From Sphingobacterium hungaricum (GTDB taxonomy: Bacteria; Bacteroidota; Bacteroidia; Sphingobacteriales; Sphingobacteriaceae), in assembly GCF_015210005.1 (NCBI RefSeq), contig NZ_MU158698.1:1447611-1511610 (forward strand): a DNA stretch of 64,000 bases, read 5' to 3'. A model generated the notes under the pieces. That model had not been told where the DNA came from. It saw nothing but the letters and a program-made list of their open reading frames with translations, and ran no database searches. This document shows, piece by piece, positions 7,335 through 16,937 of the stretch. The translations under genes were made by a program, and so were the position numbers. How positions within the stretch are numbered: position 1 is the stretch's first letter; each line of letters starts with the position of its first letter.

Positions 7335-10130
7335 ATGAGAGAAATATACAAAAACGTCTTATTAAAATTAAGTCTCTTAGGTTTGGCGGTAGCATTTACC
7401 CTATCCGTCCAAGCCCAAAACCAAAGCATTTCTGGTTACGTGACTGCAAATGGCGAAGCCATTGCTGGAGCAACTGTCCGATCAAATGATGGAAGTTCTT
7501 CGCAAACCAATACCGAGGGATATTATTCCATTTCGGCAACTGCAAACACAAAAAGCATCACGGTTTCTTATGTTGGCTATTCATCGCTGACAAAATTGAT
7601 TGCGGAAGCAAGCGGAACTGTATTGAATTTTGATCTTCAATCTGCTTCTTTGGACGAAGTAGTGGTAATTGGTAGCCGTTCGGAGCCCAGATCCAATTTG
7701 GAAACCACTGCTCCTGTCGACATAATTGACATCAAAGCATTGACAAAAGATGTAGCTCAGGTTTCATTGAACCAGCTTTTAAATTATGTTGCTCCTTCAT
7801 TCAATTCCAATACACAGGTTATTTCTGACGGAACAGATCACATTGATCCGGCTTCATTGCGCGGATTAGGCCCGGATCAAGTTTTAGTATTGATCAATGG
7901 AAAACGCCGTCATACAACGTCCGTCGTTAACATCAATGGAACATTTGGAAAAGGTTCAGTAGGAACGGATTTAAATGCCATTCCAACAGCAGCAATTAAA
8001 AAAATTGAAATTCTACGTGATGGCGCTGCCGCTCAATATGGATCTGATGCGATCGCAGGAGTAATCAACATTATTTTAGAAGATAATGTCCAAGAATTGC
8101 GCGCATCGGCAACGTATGGCGGATTCGCCTCCAAAAATGCCGAAGATAATTTTGATGGACAAAGTGTTCAAGCCAATGTGAACTTCGGTTTGCCAATCGG
8201 AACAAATGGCGGATACATTAATTTCTCTGGATCATATGATTATCGCCAGCCGACAAACAGACAAAAAGAGTTTACAGGAACGATTTTTTCTGATTACAAT
8301 AACCCGACGCTGTATCCAAATCCAACAGGTGCAAATATTACTGACGAAGAATTAGATCGCCGCGGTTTGACGAGAGGAGATTTTGTTTCAAGAATCGGAC
8401 AAGCTGAAACACGTGGTGGCGCTTTGTTCTTCAACTCATCTGTGCCTCTTTCTGAAAATGCAGAATTTTATGCCTTCGGGGGATTAAATTATCGCAACGG
8501 ACAATCCGCAGCATTTAGAAGACAACCGGCTCAAATCACTCAAAACATTAGCGAAATTTATCCATTGGGATTTTTACCATTAATCGTTACGGACAATTAC
8601 GACCAATCTTTTGCGGCAGGGATCAAAGGTAAAATCGGAGAATGGAATACGGATTTCTCAAACTCTTATGGGAGAAATTCCATCGACTTCAAAACAGAAA
8701 ACTCATTAAACGCATCGATGTTAACTTCTTCGCCAACAACATTCGATGATGGTGGCTATCGTTTTGTACAAAACACGACCAACTTTGACATCAACAGATT
8801 TTTCGATCAAAGTTTAGCAGGCATCAACGTTGCTTTCGGATTGGAACATCGTTATGAAAATTATAAAATCGTAGCAGGTGAAGAAGCTTCTTATGCGGAT
8901 TATGGAAAAGCAATCCAAGTAGGCGTTGATGGAAATGGCGACCCTATATTAATTCCAAACCTACAAGGAAACTTACAGACATTGTTTGCTGCAAATGGTT
9001 CTCCCTATGCTTCGGGTGCACAAGCTTTTGGAGGATTTAGACCAGATAACGAAGTGAATGAATCTCGTTCATCCGTTGCCGCTTACACAGACATCGAAGT
9101 TAACTTTACCCCGCGCTGGTTATTGACAGGAGCGTTGCGTTTCGAAAACTATTCAGATTTCGGTTCTACTTTAAACTGGAAAGTTAGCTCACGTTACAAA
9201 ATTGATGATGTATTCACAGTTCGTGCAGCAGCAAGTACAGGGTTCCGTGCTCCTTCATTGCACCAACGCTACTTCAATGCAACATCTAGTTTATTTATTG
9301 ATGGTGAAATCATCAATTCAGGAACATTTACAAACGATAGCCGCCCTGCACAATTGCTTGGCATTCCTTCGTTAAAACAAGAAACTTCCAATTCATACAG
9401 CGCAGGTCTGACTGCGAATTTCGGCAAATTCAAAGCAACTGTTGATGGTTACTACATCCGTATCGACGACCGTGTCGTTTACACAGGTAACTTTACAGGA
9501 TCGAATGCAGCAGGTGCTTCGGACCAAGACCGTGAAATCTATGAATTATTGCGCCAAGCAAATGCTTCATCAGCTCGTTTCTTTGCCAATGCAATCGACA
9601 CGGAAACGAAAGGCGTTGATATAGTCTTGACTTACAATGAAACTTTAGGAAAAGGAACTTTACGCACAGATTTATCAGGAACTTTTGTGAAAACAAATAT
9701 TTTGGGTAATATCAAAGCATCACCTACTTTGGCGGGTAAAGAATCCATCTATTTCGACCAAGCAAGCAGAATTTATTTAGAATCTGCTGTTCCTCGTCAA
9801 AAAATCAACTTATCGTTTAATTACACATTGGATAAATTCAATGTGTTCTTAAGAAATGTATATTTCGGAGAAGTTGAAGGCGCAACAAATGTTGATGCGG
9901 ACAGGCAGACCTTCGGAGCAAAAGTAATTACTGATTTAAGTGTTGGTTATCAATTGACCAAAAACTTGCGCTGGACAATAGGTGCAAACAACCTATTTGA
10001 TGTTTATCCGGACAAAGTTCGTGACGGAAGCAGTCTTCAAGGAGCTGGTTATTTCCTATACTCAAGAACAGGTCAGCAATTTGGTTTCAACGGAAGATAT
10101 GCCTTCACCAGATTGGCTTTAACACTTTAA
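7335..10130 (+). CDS. TonB-dependent receptor, substrate unknown
   Basis: A 931-residue outer-membrane receptor: signal peptide (about 1-27, SVQAQ), carboxypeptidase-regulatory-like domain (about 30-108), a TonB-box-like SLDEVVVIGSR stretch, a plug domain (about 125-250, with SLRGLGPDQVLVLINGKRRH and ILRDGAAAQYGSDAIAGVIN) and a long barrel. No SusD gene follows, so it is a stand-alone receptor and not a SusC. Many receptors with this plug type take up siderophores or other small ligands, but no ligand can be assigned. A good intrinsic terminator follows at 10138. Confidence 0.9.
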   Translation: MREIYKNVLLKLSLLGLAVAFTLSVQAQNQSISGYVTANGEAIAGATVRSNDGSSSQTNTEGYYSISATANTKSITVSYVGYSSLTKLIAEASGTVLNFDLQSASLDEVVVIGSRSEPRSNLETTAPVDIIDIKALTKDVAQVSLNQLLNYVAPSFNSNTQVISDGTDHIDPASLRGLGPDQVLVLINGKRRHTTSVVNINGTFGKGSVGTDLNAIPTAAIKKIEILRDGAAAQYGSDAIAGVINIILEDNVQELRASATYGGFASKNAEDNFDGQSVQANVNFGLPIGTNGGYINFSGSYDYRQPTNRQKEFTGTIFSDYNNPTLYPNPTGANITDEELDRRGLTRGDFVSRIGQAETRGGALFFNSSVPLSENAEFYAFGGLNYRNGQSAAFRRQPAQITQNISEIYPLGFLPLIVTDNYDQSFAAGIKGKIGEWNTDFSNSYGRNSIDFKTENSLNASMLTSSPTTFDDGGYRFVQNTTNFDINRFFDQSLAGINVAFGLEHRYENYKIVAGEEASYADYGKAIQVGVDGNGDPILIPNLQGNLQTLFAANGSPYASGAQAFGGFRPDNEVNESRSSVAAYTDIEVNFTPRWLLTGALRFENYSDFGSTLNWKVSSRYKIDDVFTVRAAASTGFRAPSLHQRYFNATSSLFIDGEIINSGTFTNDSRPAQLLGIPSLKQETSNSYSAGLTANFGKFKATVDGYYIRIDDRVVYTGNFTGSNAAGASDQDREIYELLRQANASSARFFANAIDTETKGVDIVLTYNETLGKGTLRTDLSGTFVKTNILGNIKASPTLAGKESIYFDQASRIYLESAVPRQKINLSFNYTLDKFNVFLRNVYFGEVEGATNVDADRQTFGAKVITDLSVGYQLTKNLRWTIGANNLFDVYPDKVRDGSSLQGAGYFLYSRTGQQFGFNGRYAFTRLALTL

Positions 10131-10137
10131 AATAGTT

Positions 10138-10169
10138 TAAGGGAGGAATTTATTTCTCCCTTATTTTTC
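10138..10169 (+). terminator. Intrinsic terminator after the TonB receptor
   Basis: TAAGGGAG (10138-10145) pairs with CTCCCTTA (10156-10163) and a run of T follows. It isolates the receptor gene from the next gene. Confidence 0.85.
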
Positions 10170-10206
10170 ATAATTTTAAGTATCTTTTTTTAATTTATTC
10201 GAAATT

Positions 10207-11247
10207 ATGAAGCTCCTAAAATTACTTGTTGTTTTAGTCTTACCTGTCTTTTTTTCTTTATTTGCGCAAGCGCAAGAAAAATCGGTTGACTATAACCTTC
10301 TCTCTCCAGAAGGAAAGATTTCCAACAGCCTGTACAATGAACTTCGTGTCTATGATTCTAGGGAACGGAAATCTGATTTGGGTATTGTTCAGAAAGGAAT
10401 GTTCAATGCAAAAAGGCTGGTAGTCCCACTAACGCCGATAACTAAACAAATTGAAACTCTTTTCGGCAATGCGATTGATTCCACGGCTCAAGATGGAAAA
10501 TTAATCTTGCAGTTGATTAAATTTGATTTAGCCGAAGTAACTGGTTCGCTATCCGAAAAAGGATATTTTGATATTCGGGCGATCTTGTACGAAAATAATG
10601 ACGGACAGTTTTCCACCATTGCTCAAATCAATGATAAGATTGTGGTCAGCGGTATGGATGTCACTCGCGCCTTGACCAAAAAGTCTAGCCAAGTGATTAC
10701 TGATTTTATTATCCAAAATTGCAAATTAGAACCAAAGTTAAAAGAGGAGCTGACGGCAGATGCCCTAATCAATCTGAATGAGATTCTAAAAAGCAAGTTG
10801 CCGCTTTATACCAGTAAAAATTTAGTAAGCGGCGTCTTTATGGATTGGGAAAGTTTTAAAAATCAAGTTCCGTCCAAAGAAATTTTTGCCGAACGGGACA
10901 AAAAGGGAAATATTAAAGCGTTCATATACCTGGATGAGAACAATAAAAAGAAAACCATCAGCTGGAAAAACGCCTACGCATACACTTATGAAAATGAATC
11001 CTATTTAGTCACAAAACTTGGAACCTATCAATTGTTTTTTGTCGACAATGATTATATTTTTGACGGGTACCTGCTAGAAACAGTAAGTGCGGGCAGTATA
11101 ATCGGACCTTCAATTGCCATGGGCGTAGGTTTTGGAGCAATTGGTGTAGGAGTAATGGTTCCCGCCGGAGCGCCGTCAAAAGAGCTTTATCGACTAAAAC
11201 TTGACCCTTTTGACGGAAGCTTTATTAAAGTAAGTAAATATGAGTAA
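10207..11247 (+). CDS. Secreted protein of unknown function
   Basis: A 346-residue protein that I do not recognise. It begins with a clear signal peptide (about 1-22, SLFAQAQ). The middle is a mixed alpha/beta region that I cannot assign to a family. Near the C terminus (about 295-325) there is a glycine-rich hydrophobic stretch (IIGPSIAMGVGFGAIGVGVM) that could insert in a membrane or sit against a lipid surface. It follows the receptor after a terminator and precedes gamma-glutamyltranspeptidase by about 50 bases, so it may be co-transcribed with the latter. Confidence 0.75.
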   Translation: MKLLKLLVVLVLPVFFSLFAQAQEKSVDYNLLSPEGKISNSLYNELRVYDSRERKSDLGIVQKGMFNAKRLVVPLTPITKQIETLFGNAIDSTAQDGKLILQLIKFDLAEVTGSLSEKGYFDIRAILYENNDGQFSTIAQINDKIVVSGMDVTRALTKKSSQVITDFIIQNCKLEPKLKEELTADALINLNEILKSKLPLYTSKNLVSGVFMDWESFKNQVPSKEIFAERDKKGNIKAFIYLDENNKKKTISWKNAYAYTYENESYLVTKLGTYQLFFVDNDYIFDGYLLETVSAGSIIGPSIAMGVGFGAIGVGVMVPAGAPSKELYRLKLDPFDGSFIKVSKYE

Positions 11248-11294
11248 TTTTGGTTCTGAATTGAATCAATCTTTACATGAACAATCGCATATAT

Positions 11295-12992
11295 ATGATA
11301 AAATCAACAAGAACTTTTCTTTCCATATTCTTAATCATCAACCTATTTATAGGTTGCAAAACATCAAATGTTCCAAATACAACAGGAACATTTTCGCAAG
11401 CTGCAGTAGTGACAGCACATCCAATTGCTTCTCAAGTTGGCGTTGATATCTTAGAAAAAGGTGGCAATGCGATCGATGCAGCCATTGCTGTACAATTTGC
11501 ATTAGCTGTTGTTTATCCAAATGCAGGAAATATCGGCGGCGGTGGGTTTATGGTTTACCGCGATAAGAGCGGCGAAGTCAACGCATTGGATTTTAGAGAA
11601 AAAGCGCCAGCAAACGCTACGCGCGATATGTATTTAGATAAAGAAGGAAATGCGATTACGGATCTGAGTCTGTATGGCCAGCTTGCTGCCGGGGTACCGG
11701 GAACTGTAGCGGGAATGGAAGAAGCACATAAAAAGTACGGCTCGCTTACTTGGAAAGAGTTGATTGCGCCAGCAATCGAATTAGCAACCAAAGGATTTGC
11801 GATAACAGAAATGCAAGCCGGAGAATTCAACAAACACAAAGAGCAATTTCAACAACTAAATCCTTTAGGAAGTGCGATCATTAAAGATGGCGAATGGAAA
11901 AAAGATGATTTATTTGTTCAGAAAGAACTTGGCAACACCTTGCAACGCATCGCTGACCAAGGTCGTGATGGATTCTACAAAGGCGAAACAGCCGATTTAA
12001 TCGTCAAAGAAATGCAGCGTGGCAATGGAATTATTTCAAAAAGCGATTTAGAAAATTACGATGCCGTATGGCGAAATCCCTTAGTGGGAAGCTATAAAAA
12101 TCACAAGATTATTTCGATGCCACCTCCATCCAGCGGTGGTACATCCTTGATTGCTTTATTGCAATCTGTAGCACATTATCCATTGAAAGAATGGGGCTTT
12201 CAGTCCGACTCCACGGTACGTGTGATGGTGGAAGCTGAACGAAGGATTTATGCAGACCGCGCAACACATTTGGGAGACCCTGATTTCTGGAAAGTTCCGG
12301 CGAATGAATTAATCGATTCGGCATTTAACCAACAGCGCATGTTGGGCGTCAACCTATCGAAAGCTACGCCAAGTGCGGATGTCAAAGCAACGAACTTCCC
12401 AGGATATGAATCCGAACAAACCACTCATTTTAGCATCGTTGACAAAGACGGAAATGCAGTTTCATTAACAACAACATTAAACGGTTCATACGGCGCGTGT
12501 GTGTTCGTTGCCGGAGCAGGATTTTTACTCAACAACGAGATGGATGATTTTTCGGTTAAGCCAGGCGTTCCAAATCTTTACGGTTTAGTGGGTGGAAAAG
12601 CCAATGCGATTGAACCTAACAAACGCATGCTAAGTTCGATGACGCCAACAATCGTAGAAAAAGATGGCAAATTATTTATGGTTGTCGGTACTCCGGGAGG
12701 TTCAACAATCATGACTTCGGTTTTCCAAACCATTTTAAATGTGATTGATTTTGGAATGAATGCACAGGAATCCGTTACCGCGCCTCGCTTTCATCATCAA
12801 TGGCTTCCTGACCAGATTGATGTAGAGGATAGAGCCATTTCCGAAGAGGTTCGAAAAAATCTGGAGAAAGATGGCTATAAAATCCATGTCCGTGGCAACA
12901 TCGGGCGAGTTGAAAATATTCTGATTCTTCCTGACGGAAAAAGACAAACTGGAGCTGACCCTCGTGGTGATGATATTGCGAAGGGATACTAA
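11295..12992 (+). CDS. ggt: Gamma-glutamyltranspeptidase, probable lipoprotein
   Basis: About 565 residues from the ATG at 11295, which places a short lipoprotein signal (IINLFIGC) properly; an in-frame ATG also exists at 11277. The Ntn-hydrolase hallmarks are clear: ANATRD and GTVAGMEEAHK in the N-terminal part, the autocleavage and nucleophile threonine at the first T of TTHFSIVDKDGNAVS (about residue 376 from this start), the GSYGACVF stretch, and MTPTIV plus GTPGGSTIMTSV in the small subunit. It cleaves the gamma-glutamyl bond of glutathione and related amides in the periplasm or at the cell surface. Confidence 0.93.
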   Translation: MIKSTRTFLSIFLIINLFIGCKTSNVPNTTGTFSQAAVVTAHPIASQVGVDILEKGGNAIDAAIAVQFALAVVYPNAGNIGGGGFMVYRDKSGEVNALDFREKAPANATRDMYLDKEGNAITDLSLYGQLAAGVPGTVAGMEEAHKKYGSLTWKELIAPAIELATKGFAITEMQAGEFNKHKEQFQQLNPLGSAIIKDGEWKKDDLFVQKELGNTLQRIADQGRDGFYKGETADLIVKEMQRGNGIISKSDLENYDAVWRNPLVGSYKNHKIISMPPPSSGGTSLIALLQSVAHYPLKEWGFQSDSTVRVMVEAERRIYADRATHLGDPDFWKVPANELIDSAFNQQRMLGVNLSKATPSADVKATNFPGYESEQTTHFSIVDKDGNAVSLTTTLNGSYGACVFVAGAGFLLNNEMDDFSVKPGVPNLYGLVGGKANAIEPNKRMLSSMTPTIVEKDGKLFMVVGTPGGSTIMTSVFQTILNVIDFGMNAQESVTAPRFHHQWLPDQIDVEDRAISEEVRKNLEKDGYKIHVRGNIGRVENILILPDGKRQTGADPRGDDIAKGY

Positions 12993-13155
12993 AAAATTCA
13001 AAAGTAAAAATTCAAAAGTAAAAAAGCGTGGCGTACTAAAATGTGCTTGATTCAAAAACTTTTATTTATTTTCAAAGCCTCATTCATAACCTATGTCACC
13101 TTCGTCACTAAAAAGTAGAAAATAAAAAATGCTGAAAGACTTTCAGTATTGAAAG
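12993..13155. other. Intergenic region with a short A-rich direct repeat
   Basis: Directly after the ggt stop the sequence AAATTCAAAAGTAAA occurs twice in tandem (about 12993-13024). A near-identical block occurs at 61561, also right after a stop codon. The rest holds no convincing gene. Some of it may be the ggt 3' untranslated region up to the terminator at 13156. Confidence 0.5.
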
Positions 13156-13194
13156 AACGCAGAAGACGCAGGGTGTAGAGCTCTGCGTTTTTTG
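13156..13194 (+). terminator. Probable intrinsic terminator after ggt
   Basis: AACGCAGA (13156-13163) pairs with TCTGCGTT (13182-13189) and is followed by T residues. A shorter alternative stem, ACGCAG with CTGCGT, uses the same 3' arm. The bases from here to rmuC (13195-13296) show no gene. Confidence 0.6.
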
Positions 13195-13296
13195 CGATTA
13201 CGCTTTGTCAAACCACTTTAAATAATTGAAGAGAGGAAAGACAAAAGAGGCAAATGCTTTTCGTTCAAAATCATTTAGCTTCAAAAAACAGCGGTG

Positions 13297-14616
13297 CTAA
13301 TCTTCCAAAAACTTCCCGTCAATTTGTTTATTGGTTCGAGCGCCTAAGGTTTTGAGATTTTCCATTTTCTTAACCATATTCCCTGGGCCTGAAGCTAGTT
13401 TTTTGAAGGCGTCGTCATATTTAGCCGAGGCTTTGCCTAAGCTCGATTCAATCTGTTGCATATCTTGAATAAAGCCAACAAACTTATCGTAAAGCAATCC
13501 AGCTTCTCTCGCAATCTCTAAGACGTTTCTATTTTGCTTCTCCTGTTTCCAAATACTTGCAATGGTTCGAAGCGTCGCTAACAACGTGGACGGACTGACA
13601 ATGACGACTTTTCTATCCCAGGCTTCAGAAAACAATTCCGGTTTCTCCCGAACAGCTAAACTCAAAGCGGATTCTATCGGCATAAAGAGCAACACAAAAT
13701 CAGGAGAGTTAATGTGATAAATCTGCTGGTAATTTTTGCTCGACAAATCACGGATATGTGATTCCAGAGAAGTGACATGTTGCTTCGCAAACAGCTTCAA
13801 TTCTTGCTCCGATTCAGCATTCACCCAACGTTCATAGGCAACCAAAGAAATTTTGCTGTCTATAACCAATTGTTTGTTATCTGGTAAATCAATAATCGCA
13901 TCCGGGATTTTCTTGGCTCCTTCTTCTTGAAAAGAATGTTGCAAACGGTATTCTTGGTCTTTGTTTAATCCTGAGCGCTCTAAAACCCGCTCCAAAATTA
14001 CTTCGCCCCAATTGCCTTGCTTCTTCGCATCGCCTTTCAATGCTCTCGTCAGGTTACTTGCTTCATTCGTAATTTGCTGGCTCTGTTGCATCAATTGTTC
14101 GACAACACCTTTCAAGACATTCCGCTCCGCGGCTTCACGCTGATAGGTTTTGTCGACCTTTTCTTCGAAAAGCTTTATTTTTTCTTTTAGCGGGTCCAAA
14201 ATCAATCCTAAATTCTTCTGATTGCTTTCAGAGAATTTTTGGGTTTTTTCTTCGAGAATGGCATTTGCAATTTGCTGGAATTCTAAATTGAATTGCTGTT
14301 TGATGGATGCAATCTCGGCTTTCTGCTCTTCTAGCTTATCGTATTGGGCCTGCAGGTTGGCATTGGAATTTTCCAGGCTACGGTCGAGTCGCATGCGTAC
14401 CTCCCGTTCGTTTTCGAGTGAAATCTGGGACAAGCGATAATGCTCTTCGAAAGAAGATTCCCGCTGTTGGGATTTGGCCAGTTCGATTTTGATGCGTTCA
14501 TTCTCCGCTCTCAATTGTTCATAGCGTTCGCCCGAAACGGCCTTATTCTGCTTCCACAACAAAAACGCAAGCGCTACAAAAAGAATAAGTATGCAACACA
14601 AATAAATCACTTCCAT
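13297..14616 (-). CDS. rmuC: RmuC-family DNA recombination protein
   Basis: A 439-residue protein with one N-terminal membrane segment (about 2-20), a long coiled coil (about 30-180, rich in E, Q and K) and the RmuC domain (about 195-400), recognised from KKQGNWGEVILERVLERSGL, IDSKISLVAYERW and VVIVSPSTLLATLRTIASIW. In E. coli RmuC limits recombination at inverted repeats; the C-terminal domain resembles restriction-type nucleases. The gene lies 27 bases downstream of the arginase-fold gene on the same strand and may be co-transcribed. Confidence 0.93.
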   Translation of the reverse strand: MEVIYLCCILILFVALAFLLWKQNKAVSGERYEQLRAENERIKIELAKSQQRESSFEEHYRLSQISLENEREVRMRLDRSLENSNANLQAQYDKLEEQKAEIASIKQQFNLEFQQIANAILEEKTQKFSESNQKNLGLILDPLKEKIKLFEEKVDKTYQREAAERNVLKGVVEQLMQQSQQITNEASNLTRALKGDAKKQGNWGEVILERVLERSGLNKDQEYRLQHSFQEEGAKKIPDAIIDLPDNKQLVIDSKISLVAYERWVNAESEQELKLFAKQHVTSLESHIRDLSSKNYQQIYHINSPDFVLLFMPIESALSLAVREKPELFSEAWDRKVVIVSPSTLLATLRTIASIWKQEKQNRNVLEIAREAGLLYDKFVGFIQDMQQIESSLGKASAKYDDAFKKLASGPGNMVKKMENLKTLGARTNKQIDGKFLED

Positions 14617-14643
14617 AGCCCAGTAGGTTGAATTGAGAAAATA

Positions 14644-15831
14644 TTATTGAAGACGCTGATGGGTTTTCCACCACAAGTCGGGCATTTCACCCTGAACAGC
14701 CAACTGATAATCCTCGTAACGGCAAGGCATCAGGTAGTAGCGCTCATTCACGGATTTCGAACCAAAATATGGCACTTGCATCCACCATCGGTCTGACTTC
14801 TTGCTCTTGATAAAAATCAGTTCATGGTCATCGGCATTCAATGGCGTATAATAAAATAGATAATCTGACTTAGGGATTAACGGTGCATCATTCTTGCGTT
14901 GGTAATAGCCATCAATAAAACACCAAATCATCTGAGCAACCAGCATGCCCGAAAACTCCATCGGGTCGAACGTAGGATTGTATTCGTAAAAACCAACGGA
15001 CGTACATTTATCTGAAATTCCCGCGTAACGAGCAAGTTGACAAGCTTCGTCGCCATACAAGCCATTCGGAGTTGCATTGGCATTTCCTGTGGCTTCCGAA
15101 GCGCGGATTGCGCTGATGTCAAAACTCACCATATCCGCTGCGCGGATTAAGGGTTCTGCATGGTCTAACTTTCCGGATATCATTCCTAACCGCATCGTGC
15201 TAAAAAACAGTTTATCGTACATATTCAGCGCATCTTTGTTCACCAAATACGTTTGATAAGCGATGTTGCTCAGGTTAAAGAGATAATCGGGCTGATGCAG
15301 AATAATGTGATTTAGATAAGTAGCCGAATTTATCGGTGTTTCTTCCGCATTCTCTTGGTCCAAATCCAATTTATTATCGATGATAGCAACTTCTACACGC
15401 TGTTCCAGACCTTCGTAAGCTTGGTATTGCGCATAAGTTAAATCTTGTCCACCCCCTATAATTATCGGAAGAATATCTTTTTTGATTAACTCCTCAACCA
15501 CCAGTTTCAAAGCGGTGTATGTGTCATTAATTGTATTTCCTTGCTGGATATTTCCCAAATCCGCTATTCGGACACGGTAATCTCCGGGATATAAATGGTA
15601 CAAATGTTTACGGACTTTTTCGGGCGATTTTTTCGCTCCTGCATTGTTGACCGAACCCCTATCTTCCTCTACCCCAATAATGGCCAGTTGAGGTTTTGTT
15701 TCTTCATTTTCTAAATCTGGAAAAGCATCCTCATAGGCTTGAATAAGACTTCCTAATTGCGCAACATTAAATTGTTCATTATTGGCATAATGGCTTTTTT
15801 GAATCGGACTTAAGAAATCTGCTAATGACAT
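14644..15831 (-). CDS. Arginase/formimidoylglutamase-fold protein with degenerate metal site
   Basis: A 395-residue protein with the ureohydrolase (arginase/agmatinase/formimidoylglutamase) fold. The expected motifs are recognisable but altered. GGDH is GGGQD (126-130), DAHxD is DNKLD (152-156, histidine replaced by lysine) and SxDxD is SFDIS (236-240). At least three of the six manganese ligands are therefore missing, and hydrolysis by the usual mechanism is doubtful. An extra C-terminal segment of about 80 residues is rich in aromatic residues. Annotation pipelines tend to call such Bacteroidota proteins formimidoylglutamase; I would not transfer that activity. No hut genes are nearby. Confidence 0.8.
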   Translation of the reverse strand: MSLADFLSPIQKSHYANNEQFNVAQLGSLIQAYEDAFPDLENEETKPQLAIIGVEEDRGSVNNAGAKKSPEKVRKHLYHLYPGDYRVRIADLGNIQQGNTINDTYTALKLVVEELIKKDILPIIIGGGQDLTYAQYQAYEGLEQRVEVAIIDNKLDLDQENAEETPINSATYLNHIILHQPDYLFNLSNIAYQTYLVNKDALNMYDKLFFSTMRLGMISGKLDHAEPLIRAADMVSFDISAIRASEATGNANATPNGLYGDEACQLARYAGISDKCTSVGFYEYNPTFDPMEFSGMLVAQMIWCFIDGYYQRKNDAPLIPKSDYLFYYTPLNADDHELIFIKSKKSDRWWMQVPYFGSKSVNERYYLMPCRYEDYQLAVQGEMPDLWWKTHQRLQ

Positions 15832-15953
15832 AGACTGTTGTTTTTTAATGGCGAATGCTAAAATTAAATAAAACTATCTGCATTCTTTATCGCAAATATG
15901 CATTTATTAAGTTACTTTTGAATACTATAAATTTTCCACAATTCGTTAGAAAA

Positions 15954-16931
15954 ATGATTTTAGTTACTGGAGGAACAGGTTTTTTAGGGGCAACGGTTAT
16001 ACATTTGCTTATTCAGGAGGGGAAGGATGTATTGGCTACTAAACGAGCGAGTTCCACGATTCCGGATATCTTAAAATCCTCTTCCCTTATTCAATGGATT
16101 GATGCCGATATCAGCGATTATTTCGCTCTTTCTGAAATTTTCGATGGCGTTACGCAGGTGTATCATTGCGCAGCAAAGATTTCCTACCAAAAGGCGGATG
16201 CCAAATCCATGTTGCACACGAATATTGAAGGCACCAAACATTTGGTCAACCTCTGTATGGAGCATGGCGCGCGTTTGTTGCATGTGAGCTCGATTGCGGC
16301 GCTGGGAACCAACAAGCAAGGCCTGCCGGTTTCGGAAGATGACAAATGGGAACGCGACCCGCAGATTGCCGTCTATTCGCTGTCGAAATATGAAAGCGAA
16401 ATGGAGGTGTGGCGCGGAATCGTCGAAGGTTTGGATGCCGTCATCGTAAATCCATCTGTGATTATGGGGCCTGGCTCGGGAACGAAAGGTTCGGGAGTTA
16501 TCTTCAATATGGTCAACAAGGGATTGAAAATCTATCCTCCCGGAACGGTTGGGATTGTGGATGTGGTTGATGTTGCCAAGGTCATGATTGAACTCATGGG
16601 AAAAACCGAAATTACAGGCGAACGCTATATCCTGAACAGCGAGAATTTAACGAACAAAGATTTGCTGACGCGAATCAGCATTTTGCTGGATAAGCCAGCA
16701 CCTACAATCGAAGCAAAGCCCTTTATGCTTGGGATAGCATGGCGCGTAGCAAAGGTAATTTCTTTGTTTACTGGAGGCAGGCCAGCTTTGACCGCTGAAT
16801 CGGCTCGCGCATCGGCGAGTAAATTGGCGTATACAAACGATAAAATCATTCAAGCAACTGGTTTTGAATTCAAATCAGCTGATGCTATATTAAAAGAAAT
16901 CCAAGAAACATATTACCCAAAAACAAGTTAA
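15954..16931 (+). CDS. NAD-dependent epimerase/dehydratase family protein
   Basis: About 325 residues from the ATG at 15954, which directly opens the Rossmann motif (MILVTGGTGFLG). An upstream in-frame ATG at 15855 would add 33 residues with no homology and is unlikely. The extended short-chain-dehydrogenase pattern is complete: glycine-rich TGGTGFLG, VYHCAAKIS, the catalytic serine in HVSSIAALG and YSLSK for the YxxxK pair. The family covers sugar epimerases, 3-beta-hydroxysteroid dehydrogenases and dihydroflavonol reductases; the substrate is unknown. The next gene starts 7 bases after the stop, so they form an operon. Confidence 0.88.
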   Translation: MILVTGGTGFLGATVIHLLIQEGKDVLATKRASSTIPDILKSSSLIQWIDADISDYFALSEIFDGVTQVYHCAAKISYQKADAKSMLHTNIEGTKHLVNLCMEHGARLLHVSSIAALGTNKQGLPVSEDDKWERDPQIAVYSLSKYESEMEVWRGIVEGLDAVIVNPSVIMGPGSGTKGSGVIFNMVNKGLKIYPPGTVGIVDVVDVAKVMIELMGKTEITGERYILNSENLTNKDLLTRISILLDKPAPTIEAKPFMLGIAWRVAKVISLFTGGRPALTAESARASASKLAYTNDKIIQATGFEFKSADAILKEIQETYYPKTS

Positions 16932-16937
16932 CCCAAC

